From Paraprevotella xylaniphila YIT 11841 (GTDB lineage Bacteria > Bacteroidota > Bacteroidia > Bacteroidales > Bacteroidaceae): a DNA stretch of 64,000 bases. Position numbers and translations under genes: made by a program. The stretch is taken from the NCBI RefSeq assembly GCF_000205165.1, contig NZ_GL883827.1:124077-188076 (forward strand). Direction: 5' to 3'. The notes below the pieces were generated by a model that searched no databases, was not told where the DNA came from, and was given only the letters and a program-made list of their open reading frames with translations. Shown here one piece after another: positions 1 through 10,500 of this stretch; position 1 is the first letter of the stretch; every line of letters starts with the position of its first letter.

Positions 1-17
1 GAATAGTAATTAGCCAT
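1..17 (-). CDS. Start of probable acyl-CoA dehydrogenase (partial)
   Basis: Only an ATG (bases 15-17, minus strand) and about five codons reading M-A-N-Y-Y are inside the window. It begins 5 bases after the etfA stop. Bacteroidales commonly place an acyl-CoA dehydrogenase directly after etfB-etfA, and that enzyme would hand electrons to the flavoprotein. The identity is inferred from position and from the short N-terminus only. Confidence 0.45.
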
Positions 18-22
18 GTTGT

Positions 23-1045
23 TTACTTGCTGTTTTGTTTGTAATACTTGATGAGCTTCGGCACGACTTCCTCCACCGTACCGTTAATGACATAGTCGGC
101 AATGGCATTGATCGGGGCGTTCGGGTCGCTGTTCACGGAAATGATGATACCGCTTTCCTTCATGCCCGCAATGTGTTGGATGGCCCCGGAAATGCCGCAA
201 GCGATATACACTTTTGGGCGCACCGTCACGCCGGTCTGGCCGATTTGCAGGTCGTGGTCGCAGAACCCGGCATCCACAGCCGCACGGCTTCCACCCACTT
301 CGGCATGAAGCTCGTGCGCCAATTCATAGAGCATGCCGAAGCCTTCCTTACTGCCCATGCCGTAACCTCCGGCAATGACGATGGCCGCACCTTTCAAATT
401 GTTTTTAGCCTTCTCCACATGGCGGTCGATGACCTTCACCACGTATTCCGTTTCCGGTACATACTTGGCCACATCGTGCACAATCACTTCTCCTTTATAA
501 TTAGGATCGAGCACTTCCGCCTTCATCACGCCGCTGCGCACCGTAGCCATCTGCGGACGGTTCTCCGGATTCACGATCGTAGCCACGATGTTACCCCCGA
601 ACGCCGGACGAATCTGATAAAGCAGGTTCTCATACTTCTTTCCGGCTTTCTTATCCTCATGGGAACCGATTTCCAATGAGGTACAGTCTGCCGTCAACCC
701 GGAATGAAGGGCGGACGACACACGCGGCCCCAAATCACGCCCCACGACATCGGCCCCCATCAGGCATATTTGCGGCTGCTCTTCTTTAAACAGATTCACC
801 AACACGGCCGTATGCGGCAACGACGTGTAAGGAGCCAACCCCGGAGCGTCGAAGATATGCAATTTATCTACGCCGTATGGCAATATCTGCGGTTCTATCT
901 TTCCCGTAATGCCCGCCCCGGCGGCCACAGCTTCGAGCTGCACGCCGAGCGTGTTGGCTAACTTACGGCCTTTGGTCAATAATTCCTGGCTTACTTCGGC
1001 CACCGTAGTGCCTTCAAGCTCGCAATATACAAATACGTTGTTCAT
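23..1045 (-). CDS. etfA: Electron transfer flavoprotein, alpha subunit
   Basis: Large subunit of the heterodimeric FAD protein that takes electrons from acyl-CoA dehydrogenases in the cytoplasm. At 340 residues the length is normal. The C-terminal FAD domain is plain: it carries a GGSRAAVDAG segment, then QIGQTGVTVRPKVYIACGIS, and ends with the SVNSDPNAPI segment that binds the flavin. The N-terminal domain (about residues 1-190) has the usual ETF alpha/beta fold sequence. The gene begins 2 bases after the etfB stop, so the two subunits are almost certainly translated from one message, and a probable acyl-CoA dehydrogenase follows after 5 bases. Confidence 0.96.
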   Translation of the reverse strand: MNNVFVYCELEGTTVAEVSQELLTKGRKLANTLGVQLEAVAAGAGITGKIEPQILPYGVDKLHIFDAPGLAPYTSLPHTAVLVNLFKEEQPQICLMGADVVGRDLGPRVSSALHSGLTADCTSLEIGSHEDKKAGKKYENLLYQIRPAFGGNIVATIVNPENRPQMATVRSGVMKAEVLDPNYKGEVIVHDVAKYVPETEYVVKVIDRHVEKAKNNLKGAAIVIAGGYGMGSKEGFGMLYELAHELHAEVGGSRAAVDAGFCDHDLQIGQTGVTVRPKVYIACGISGAIQHIAGMKESGIIISVNSDPNAPINAIADYVINGTVEEVVPKLIKYYKQNSK

Positions 1046-1047
1046 CT

Positions 1048-1920
1048 TTATCCGATTGTATGGTTAGCCAATAATTCCTGTATCAATCCCTCAACGTCGG
1101 CATCGGAAGCCGTCAGCACCTTGCTCTCCTTGGCCTTGAACACGATGTTCTGCACGGCCTTCACCTTGGTGGGCGAACCGCTCAGCCCGCACTGCTTCAA
1201 GTCGGCATCCACGTCGGCCGTACTCAACTGTCCCAAAGTCAGATAAGGTTTCTTGTCGTACTCTTCAGCGTAGGCCAACCCTTCCGCAGGCTTTTCCATC
1301 GGCACCATGGCGCGCTTGTATTTCATCACCAACTTGGCGTTGCGCGGACGGCAAGGAGCCGCACTCCCGTTCACCGTCAGCACAAGGGGCAACGGAGCCT
1401 CCACAGTCTCCACACCGCCGTCGATATGACGCTTCACCGTCATCTTCCCGTCGGTGCATTTCAGGATTTCTTCCACGTAGGTCACCTGAGGCAAGCCCAA
1501 TTTCTGCGCCACTTGCGGCCCCACTTGTGCCGTATCGCCGTCGATGGCTTGACGACCACCCAAAATCACATCGGGCATGCCCAATTTCTGAATTGTAGCA
1601 GCTAGCGCATAACTGGTGGCCAGGGTGTCGGCACCTGCAAAAGCACGGTCGGTCAACAAATAGCCACCGTCGGCTCCACGGTATAAACTCTCGCGAATCA
1701 CTTCGGCTGCACGGGGAGGCCCCATGGTGATGACAGTCACGGTAGAACCCGGATTCGCATCTTTCAGCCTCAAAGCCTGTTCCAACGCATTCAAGTCTTC
1801 AGGATTGAAGATAGCCGGCAAAGCAGAACGGTTTACCGTGCCTTCCGGTGTCATGGCATCCGGCCCGACATTGCGTGTGTCGGGAACTTGCTTGGCAAGT
1901 ACAATGATGTTTAAACTCAT
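1048..1920 (-). CDS. etfB: Electron transfer flavoprotein, beta subunit
   Basis: Small subunit of the electron transfer flavoprotein, which binds AMP and forms the dimer with EtfA. At 290 residues it is somewhat longer than the roughly 250 of many homologues, as is common in Bacteroidales. Recognisable parts are the N-terminal VLAKQVPDT strand, the EALRLKD-type helix, and the GGRQAIDGDTAQVGPQVA segment (about residues 120-138), the ETF beta signature. It is first in the operon etfB-etfA, and its promoter lies at 1987-2018. Confidence 0.96.
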   Translation of the reverse strand: MSLNIIVLAKQVPDTRNVGPDAMTPEGTVNRSALPAIFNPEDLNALEQALRLKDANPGSTVTVITMGPPRAAEVIRESLYRGADGGYLLTDRAFAGADTLATSYALAATIQKLGMPDVILGGRQAIDGDTAQVGPQVAQKLGLPQVTYVEEILKCTDGKMTVKRHIDGGVETVEAPLPLVLTVNGSAAPCRPRNAKLVMKYKRAMVPMEKPAEGLAYAEEYDKKPYLTLGQLSTADVDADLKQCGLSGSPTKVKAVQNIVFKAKESKVLTASDADVEGLIQELLANHTIG

Positions 1921-1986
1921 AGTTCTTTACTTATTTTTGTCGTACAGATTAAGATTTGTTTCCTTTTCATGGCAAAACATATCTCG

Positions 1987-2018
1987 CAAATGTACTTATT
2001 TTATGGCAAGTGCCCAAA
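1987..2018 (-). promoter_or_regulatory. Promoter of etfB-etfA
   Basis: On the minus strand there is TTTG (2015-2018), a 20-base spacer, and TACATTTG (1987-1994), an exact match to the Bacteroidota -33/-7 consensus. It lies about 70 bases before the etfB start. Confidence 0.75.
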
Positions 2019-2156
2019 GAAAAAAAGCATAAAAAGGCATTCAGACCGTAATTTGCAAGATGATTCACTCTCGGAACAAAAGTTTTTCCCTATCGAAAGA
2101 ACAGGATTCCAGTTCAAAACATTATCTTTGCCACACCAATCGAAACACTGACTGAC

Positions 2157-3833
2157 ATGAAAAAGACCTGTATGCTTTCCGCCATTTTAATAGGATGCGG
2201 ATTATGTTCCACCGCCCAAAACTCCAAGAACTTCCGCCCGATGGAGGACGTGAACCACGTCACGGACCTCACGCTCGACAGTCTGGAAAAGGCCAATACG
2301 GCACGCCCTGTGCCCGGTTCGTCGCGGAAGGGCAACCACCCCGTGCTCTTCCTCGTGGGAAACTCCACGATGCGTACCGGCACGAAAGGCAACGGCGACA
2401 ACGGCCAATGGGGTTGGGGATATTATGCCCACGAGTTTTTCGACGCAAACAGGCTGACCGTGGAAAACCACGCCTTGGGCGGCACGAGCAGCCGCACGTT
2501 CTACCGTAAACTATGGCCGGACGTGAAGAAAGGCATCCGCAAGGGAGACTACGTCATCATCGAACTGGGGCACAACGACAATGGTCCGTTCGACAGCGGA
2601 CGGGCACGGGCATCCATACGCGGCATCAGCCCCACGGACTCGCTTTGTGTGACCATCAAGGAGACGGGCGAGAAAGAAACCGTCTACAGCTACGGCGAAT
2701 ACTTGCGCCGCTTCGTCCGTGAATGCAAAGCCTTGGGCGCACACCCCATCCTGCTCTCGCTCACGCCCCGCAACGCATGGGACACGAAACGCCCCGGGCA
2801 CATCGTACGCGTGGACGAGACCTTCGGACTTTGGGCGCGGCAAGTGGCCGAAGAGCAAGGCATACCCTTCGTAGACCTGAACGAAATATCGGCCTCGAAA
2901 TACGACCGGTTCTCGGCATGGAAGGTGGATTACCACTTCTATCGGGACCGCATCCACACCAGTGCGTTCGGCGCACGCCTGAACGCCCGTTCGGCCGCCG
3001 AAGGAGTGGCCGCTTCCACGCACCCCACGCTGAAAGCCTTGCAGGCTTGCCTGACGAACCTCGAACCGCCCACCGCACAAGTGAAACGCGAGAAAGGCAA
3101 ACCCGTGGTCTTCATCACGGGAGATTCCACCGTAAAGAACGAGGACAAAGACCCGGACAGCATGTGGGGTTGGGGCAGCCAGGCGGAAACCATCTTCGAT
3201 ACGGACAAAATCACCGTGGCAAACGAAGCTAAAGCCGGCCGGAGCACCCGTACTTACTTAGAAGAGAACCGTTGGGAACGTGTATACAATGCCCTTCAAC
3301 CGGGCGACTTTGTGTTGATACAATTCGGCCATAACGACATCGGTGACATCGACCGTGGCAAGGCCCGAGGCGTCATTGCCTGCGCACAAGACACCAGTCA
3401 CGTTTACCGGGTCAATAAAGGAGATAAAGTTTACAACGAAGTCATTTACTCCTTCGGATGGTATCTGAAAAAATTCATCGACGACGTGCGCGAAAAAGGT
3501 GCCACGCCGATTCTGGTGTCCCTCACGCCCCGCAACGAATGGCCCGGCGGAAAGATAGAACGCCGCAACGACAGCTACGGCAAATGGTATCGGGAGGTAG
3601 TGGCCGAAACCGCCGTAGAGTTCGTGGACCTGCACAACATCTCGGCCGATACCCTCGACCAGATAGGGCAGAAAAATGCCAAAGCTTATTATAACCGCGA
3701 CCACACGCACACCTCACTCAAAGGTGCGCAACTCAACGCGCAAAGCATAGCCGAAGGATTGCGTGCCATAGACAGCCCGTTGGCCCGGTACTTGAAATTT
3801 CACATTTCTTCTACATGCCCTATTAAAAATTAA
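2157..3833 (+). CDS. Tandem SGNH-hydrolase esterase (rhamnogalacturonan acetylesterase-like)
   Basis: Secreted or lipid-anchored carbohydrate esterase of the CE12 type, which removes acetyl groups from pectic rhamnogalacturonan. The 558 residues hold two SGNH domains. The first (about 60-285) has VGNSTMR, then GTSSRTF, ELGHNDNG and DRIHTS. The second (about 315-545) has TGDSTVKN, then GRSTRTY, QFGHNDIG and DHTHTS. Both therefore keep the Ser, Gly, Asn and Asp/His blocks, though domain 1 has GNS where GDS is usual. The N-terminus is a signal sequence; LIGC could be a lipobox, or cleavage could follow STA. A TATCTTTG -7 element lies at 2123-2130. It is a lone gene with no polysaccharide-locus partners here, so the exact substrate is inferred. 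Confidence 0.85.
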   Translation: MKKTCMLSAILIGCGLCSTAQNSKNFRPMEDVNHVTDLTLDSLEKANTARPVPGSSRKGNHPVLFLVGNSTMRTGTKGNGDNGQWGWGYYAHEFFDANRLTVENHALGGTSSRTFYRKLWPDVKKGIRKGDYVIIELGHNDNGPFDSGRARASIRGISPTDSLCVTIKETGEKETVYSYGEYLRRFVRECKALGAHPILLSLTPRNAWDTKRPGHIVRVDETFGLWARQVAEEQGIPFVDLNEISASKYDRFSAWKVDYHFYRDRIHTSAFGARLNARSAAEGVAASTHPTLKALQACLTNLEPPTAQVKREKGKPVVFITGDSTVKNEDKDPDSMWGWGSQAETIFDTDKITVANEAKAGRSTRTYLEENRWERVYNALQPGDFVLIQFGHNDIGDIDRGKARGVIACAQDTSHVYRVNKGDKVYNEVIYSFGWYLKKFIDDVREKGATPILVSLTPRNEWPGGKIERRNDSYGKWYREVVAETAVEFVDLHNISADTLDQIGQKNAKAYYNRDHTHTSLKGAQLNAQSIAEGLRAIDSPLARYLKFHISSTCPIKN

Positions 3834-3897
3834 CGCGTGCGCACAATAAAAGAGGTGACGGACACGTTTTCTTAAAGTATATTTAGCAAAAAAAGAC

Positions 3898-4500
3898 ATG
3901 ATAGAATACGTGAAGGGCCAGATTGCCGAACTCACTCCGGCCACCGCCGTCGTGGATTGCCACGGCGTGGGATACGGCCTCAACATCTCTTTGAATACAT
4001 TTTCCGCCCTGCAAGGCAAGCAGGAAGCCAAACTATATGTTTACGAAGCCATCCGCGAAGACGCTTACGTGCTTTACGGTTTTTCCACCCGCCAGGAACG
4101 TGCCCTCTTCCTACTGCTCATCAGCGTATCGGGCATCGGGGGCAACACGGCACGCATGATTCTCTCCGCCCTCACACCGGCAGAATTGGTCAACGTCATC
4201 AGCTCCGGCAACGACAAGTTGCTCAAAACCGTGAAAGGCATCGGGCTGAAAACCGCCCAACGCATCATCGTGGACCTGAAAGACAAAATCGCATCGGTGG
4301 AAATCGAAGGGACAGCCTCCCCCGGCACTTCCGCGACCATGGCAACCGGACATTCCGAAATACTGGAAGAGGCCGTGGCCGCCCTCACCATGTTGGGCTT
4401 CCCGCCCGCCCCCTCGCAAAAGGTCGCATTGGCCATCCTGAAAGAAGAACCGGAAGCCGCCGTGGAGCGTGTCATCAAACTTGCCCTCAAAAGATTATAG
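3898..4500 (+). CDS. ruvA: Holliday junction branch migration protein RuvA
   Basis: DNA-binding subunit of the RuvAB branch migration complex, which holds the four-way junction as a tetramer while RuvB pumps DNA through. The 200-residue length is standard. The N-terminal OB fold starts [12 protein letters not shown]. Two helix-hairpin-helix motifs follow, [13 protein letters not shown] and [16 protein letters not shown] (about residues 80-130). The C-terminal RuvB-binding three-helix domain (about 150-200) contains [11 protein letters not shown]. It sits 33 bases upstream of sprA on the same strand, an adjacency often seen in Bacteroidota. Confidence 0.97.
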   Translation: MIEYVKGQIAELTPATAVVDCHGVGYGLNISLNTFSALQGKQEAKLYVYEAIREDAYVLYGFSTRQERALFLLLISVSGIGGNTARMILSALTPAELVNVISSGNDKLLKTVKGIGLKTAQRIIVDLKDKIASVEIEGTASPGTSATMATGHSEILEEAVAALTMLGFPPAPSQKVALAILKEEPEAAVERVIKLALKRL

Positions 4501-4533
4501 GAAGCTGAAAGCTTCATAGCCCAACGGAACAGC

Positions 4534-7500
4534 ATGAAAAGAAACCTACAAAAGTGGCTCTACCTCATCCTTTTGGCCATCAGTGCCAACGCACTGGCGG
4601 ACATGGGAGGTGCCGCTTTCTTGCATATACCCCGGAACGAGACCCCGGCTCCGGCCGAACCGGACACCATCCGGCCACGTTTCAGCGTGAAGCGGACGGT
4701 GCCCCGCGACGAAGACGACCTGAAAAAACGGAGCCTCGACCTGAAAGACCCGGACAACCTGAAAACGGATACTGTTTACGACCCGGCGACAGGCAATTAC
4801 ACCATCGGTACCAAAGTGGGCGACAGTTACCTGAACGCCCCTCTCCTGATGTCGCCGGAAGAATATCAGGAATGGAGCCTAAAAAAGTCCTTACAGAACT
4901 ACTACCGGCAAAAGAACAGCGAAGCTTTCGAAAATGAGGGCAAAAACAAATTCGACTTCACGGACATGCAATTCGACCTGGGACCGGCTGAGAAAATATT
5001 CGGCCCCGGCGGCGTACGCATCAAGACCCAAGGTTCCGCCGAACTGAAAATCGGGGGCAACCTGAAGAAGACAGATAACCCAAGCCTATCGGAAAACCGC
5101 CGGAAAACCTTCGGATTCGATTTCGAAGAGAAAATCAACATGAGCATGAACGGCAGCGTGGGCGACAAAATCAACATGAACCTGAACTACAACACCGATG
5201 CCACGTTCGACTTCGACGCACAAAGCATGAAACTGCGCTACGAAGGCAAGGAAGACGAAATCATCAAGTTGATAGAAGGGGGTAACGTCTCGCTTCCCAC
5301 CAATTCCTCGCTCATCAAAGGCGCTTCCTCGCTGTTCGGCCTGCGGGCTGACCTGCAATTCGGCAAACTGAAACTGCAAACGGTCGTTTCCCAAAAGAAA
5401 TCGGCCTCGAAAAGCGTGTCGTCCAAGGGCGGCACACAAACGCACAATTATGAGTTCTCGGCCACGGAATACGAAGAGAACCGGCATTTTTTCCTCGCCC
5501 ACTTCTTCCGTGAACATTATGACCAGAACATGAGCAAACTGCCCACCGTCATGTCCGGCGTGACCATCAAACGCATCGAACTTTGGGTGACGAACAAATC
5601 GGGAAGCTATGAAAGCAACCGTAACATCGTGGCCTTCACCGACCTGGGCGAACATGACCATATCTCCAACCCGATTTGGAGCAAAGGCAACGTGCAAGTG
5701 GCCGCCAATGCCGCCAACACCCTCTATTCGACCATGACCACGCAGCATGCCGCCGCACGCGACATCAGCCAGACATCGAGCGACTTGGACGCCATCGCGG
5801 GCTTTGAAGGCAGCGTGGACTATGAAAAGCTGCAAAGCGCACGCCTGTTGTCTTCTTCGGAATACACCGTAAACAATTCATTGGGCTACGTGTCGCTCAA
5901 CTTTACCCTGCAACCGGACGAAGTCCTGGCCGTAGCCTTCGAATACACTTATAACGGCACAACCTACCAAGTGGGCGAATTCTCGGCCGACCTGACCGAC
6001 AATACCCAAGCCTTGTTCGTCAAGGCCCTGAAGAACACCTCGAACACACCGCAGATGGGCAACTGGGACTTGATGATGAAAAACGTGTACAGCTTGGGAG
6101 CCACAAGCACGCAAAAGGAGAAGTTCAAGCTGGACATCCAATACCAAAGCGACTCCGCCGGGGTGTACGTGTCCTACATTCCCGAAGCCAAGTTCAAAAG
6201 CACCAAACTTTTAAGAGTAATGAACTTAGACCGCTTGGATGCCAACAACCGTCCGAACCCCAACGGACAGTTCGACTACGTGGAGGGATACACCATCAAC
6301 AAAGGGCGCATCTATTTCCCCGTGACCGAACCTTTCGGAAGCCACCTGCGTAAATATTTGAACGATGAAGCCTTGGCCGAAAAGTATTGTTTCGACGCAT
6401 TGTACGACTCCACCAAGACCATGGCCAAGCAGATAGCGGAAAAGAACAAATTCCTGCTCTCCGGAGAGTACAAGGGAAACAACGGTGCCGAAATCAGCCT
6501 CGGCGCCATGAACGTGCCACAAGGCTCCGTGACCGTAACGGCGGGAGGCGTGACGCTGACGGAAAACACGGACTATACGGTGGACTACTCGATGGGCGTA
6601 GTGACCATCATCAACCAAAGCATCATCGATGCCGGCACGAACGTAAGCGTGGACTTCGAAAGCAACGACAACTACGGCATGCAGCGCAAAACGCTCGTAG
6701 GATTCAACCTGCAATACGACGTGAGCAAGGACTTCACGTTCGGCGGAACGTTCATGTTCCTGAACGAACAGCCGCTCACCACAAAAGTAAACATGGGCGA
6801 AGAACCTTTGAAAAACACCCTGTGGGGCGTCAACCTCTCGTGGAAGAAAGAAAGCCAATGGCTGACCAACCTGATAGACAAAATACCGCTCATCGACGTG
6901 ACCGAGCCTTCGCAAATCAGCTTTACCGGGGAGTTCGCCCAACTCATTGCCGGGCAAAACAAGAAGATACAGGGGTCGGCTTCCTACATCGACGACTTCG
7001 AGAACACGAAAAACGGCATCAGCGTGATGCAGCCCACCAACTGGATGATTTCCAGCGTGCCGTCCGACTTTGAAGAAAGCAAGCTCGTCAACGACGTGCG
7101 CGGAGGCTACAACCGCGCCCTGCTGAGCTGGTACACCGTGGATCCGCTCTTCACGCGTCAAAGCTCCTCGCTTACGCCCGCCCATATCAAGAGCGACTTG
7201 AACCAACTTTCCAACCACTATGTACGCGAAGTGTACGAACGGGAACTCTATCCCAACAAGACACAGACCAGTTACAACTCGGCTGCTTCGCTCCCGGTAA
7301 TGAACCTCGCTTTCTACCCTACCGAACGGGGAGCCTACAACCTGGATCCGAACTTGGACTACAACGGAAGACTCACCAACCCCAAAACCCGTTGGGGCGG
7401 CATGATGCGTAAATTGGACACCAACGATTTCGAGACGGCCAACATCGAATACGTAGAATTCTGGTTGCTCGACCCGTTCATCTATACCCGTGACAAGGGC

Positions 7501-10500
7501 GGCGATTACGGGGGGGACTTCTATCTGAACTTAGGCGAAGTGAGCGAGGACATCCTCCACGACGGGAAGAAATTCTTCGAAAGCGGAATGCCCATCGACG
7601 GGAACTCCAGTTACTATACGGAAACAGCGTGGGGACGCGTGCCCAACACCACCAGCGTGGTCTACGCCTTCAACAACGAGTCCGGAGCGCGCGAGCGGCA
7701 GGACATCGGGTTGAACGGACTCAACAGCGAAGAAGAACGCACGTTCGGTGCCTACCGCGAGTTCCTCATGGCCGTACAAGGGAAAGTAAGCCCGCAAGTG
7801 TACGATTCGCTGATGAACGACCCGGCCGGAGACGATTACCATTACTTCCGGGGGTCGGACTACGATGCCCAACAACGCAGCATCCTCGACCGTTACAAGT
7901 ACATCAACCTGCCGGAAGGCAACTCGCGGTCGAACGAAAATGCGAACGAATCGTATGACACTTCATACAAGACCACGCCCGACGTGGAAGACATCAACCA
8001 GGACTACACGTTGAACGAGTACGAGAAATATTACCAATACAAAATCAGCATCCGTCCGGAGAGCTTCGTCGTGGGACAAAACTATATCGTGGACAAACGC
8101 ACGGCGAGCGTCAAGCTCCGCAACGGCAACACGGAAGAGGTGAACTGGTACCAGTTCCGCGTACCGCTTACCGAATACCAAAAGAAAGTGGGCAACATCA
8201 ACGACTTTACGAGCATACGGTTCATGCGCATGTTCCTGACCGGTTTCGAACAGCCCGTCATCCTGCGTTTCGCCACGTTGGACCTGGTGAAAGCCGAATG
8301 GCGTTCCTACGAACAGGCCCTTTATGCAGGAGAAATGCCCTCCACGACCGGAAGCATGGAAATATCGGCCGTCAACATTGAAGAAAACAACGACAAGACA
8401 CCGGTGAACTACGTACTCCCTCCGGGTATCAGCCGCGTAGTGGATCCCTCACAAAGCCAACTGGCAGAAGACAACGAACAGGCCCTCTCGCTGACGGTCC
8501 GCAACTTGGCCACAGGAGACGCCCGTGCCGTGTACAAGAATACCAACTTGGACATGCGCCAGTACAAACACCTCCAAATGTTCGTACATGCTAACGCGTT
8601 GGCCGAGAACGTAACCGAAACGGAAGACAACCAGACCAGTGTCTTTATCCGCCTCGGTTCGGACTACAAGAACAATTTCTACGAATACGAAATTCCCTTG
8701 AAGCTGACGGCTGCCGGACGGTACGACACTTACTCCGCCGACCAGTGCCGTGCCGTGTGGCCCGAAGAGAACATGTTGGACATCGACCTCTCGGTGTTTA
8801 CCAAAGTAAAACAGGCACGCAACCGCGAAAAGAGCCTCGGCAACACCAACCTGACCACACTCTTCTCCGTCTACGACGACAACAGGCCGAACAACAAGGT
8901 AAGCGTCATGGGTAACCCTACCTTGGGAGAAGTGAAGACCATCATGATAGGCGTGCGCAACAATGCCCGCGAAACCAAGTCGGTGGAAGTATGGGCCAAC
9001 GAGCTTCGCCTGCAGGAATACAGCAACGACGGCGGATGGGCAGCACAAGGCTCCTTGAACGTCCAATTCTCCGACCTCGGCTCCGTCAACCTGACCGGGC
9101 ACATGGAAACTGCCGGATTCGGAGGCATAGAAGACAAAGTGAGCGAACGCAACCAGGAGGACATGTACAATTACAGCATCACGACCAGTTTTGAACTGGG
9201 CAAGCTGCTGCCGGAGAAAGTACGCTTCACGGCTCCCATTTACTATTCGTTCAACAAAGAGGTCGTCAAACCGAAATACAATCCGCTCGACACGGACATG
9301 TTGTTGGAAGACGCCCTCGACGCTTGCGCCACGGAACACGAAAAGGACTCGCTGCGAAGCCTGACTACCACGGAAACCACGAACAAGAACTTCAGCCTGA
9401 GCAACGTGAAATTCAACATCGCCACACCCAAACACCCCATGCCCTACGACCCTGCCAACTTCTCGTTCAGCTATTCGCACAGCGAGTCTAACAAAACGGG
9501 CGAAACCACGGCTTGGGAAACGGAAAAGAACTGGAACGGAGCGTTCAACTACAACTATTCTCCCGAATACAAGCCTTTCGAGCCGTTCAAGAAGATGATT
9601 AAAAGCAAGAGCAAATGGTGGGACATCATCCGCGACCAGAACTTTAACTACTTGCCGCAAAACATCAGCTTCAACACGAACATCCTGCGCAACTATTACG
9701 AGTACCAGGAACGGGACATCGAGAATCTGGAAGACCCAACGTCGCTCCCTCTCTCCTTCTCCAAAGAATTCCTGTGGAACCGTGATTTCAGCCTGAAATG
9801 GGATTTGACCAAAAACCTTCATTTCTCGTTCAATTCCGCCACCCATGCGGAAATCGAAGAACCGAACGTTCCGGTCAACAAGGACCTCTACGCCGACCAA
9901 TACCACGCATGGAAAGATTCCGTATGGCACAGCATCAAGGGTTTCGGTACGCCGCTTGACTACCAACAGGACTTTACGGCCTCCTACAAAGTGCCTTTGG
10001 AGAAAATCCCGTGCTTCTCGTGGATTTCGCTTGACGGGAACTACACGGCCAACTATTCCTGGGAACGCGGCATGGAACTGGAAGACGGGACTTCCTACGG
10101 CAACACCATCAACAACCAACGTTCGGCTACGATAAACGGGCGCTTCAACCTGGAAACGCTGTATAATTTCTCTTCTTTCCTGAAAGAGGTCAACAAGAAA
10201 TTCTCGGCCAGCGAACGAAAGAAAGCCAAGGACAAAAGCAACCGTGAACGGGAGAAGGCCAAGGCACAAAAAGAAAAAGAGAAGGAAGCTGCCGCCAAGG
10301 GAAAAGACGGGCAAAACAAAGACGGGAAGGACAAACCGGGCAGCAAACCGGCAGACAATGCCAAAGGCACGGCCAACGCCAAGGTGAAAAACCCGAAGTT
10401 CAAGGGATTCGCCGGTGAAATCACCCTGAAGCCCGACACGACCGTGGAACTGGCGCACAACCAAAAAAGCCGCCGCATACGCGTCACCGCCGTAACCGCT

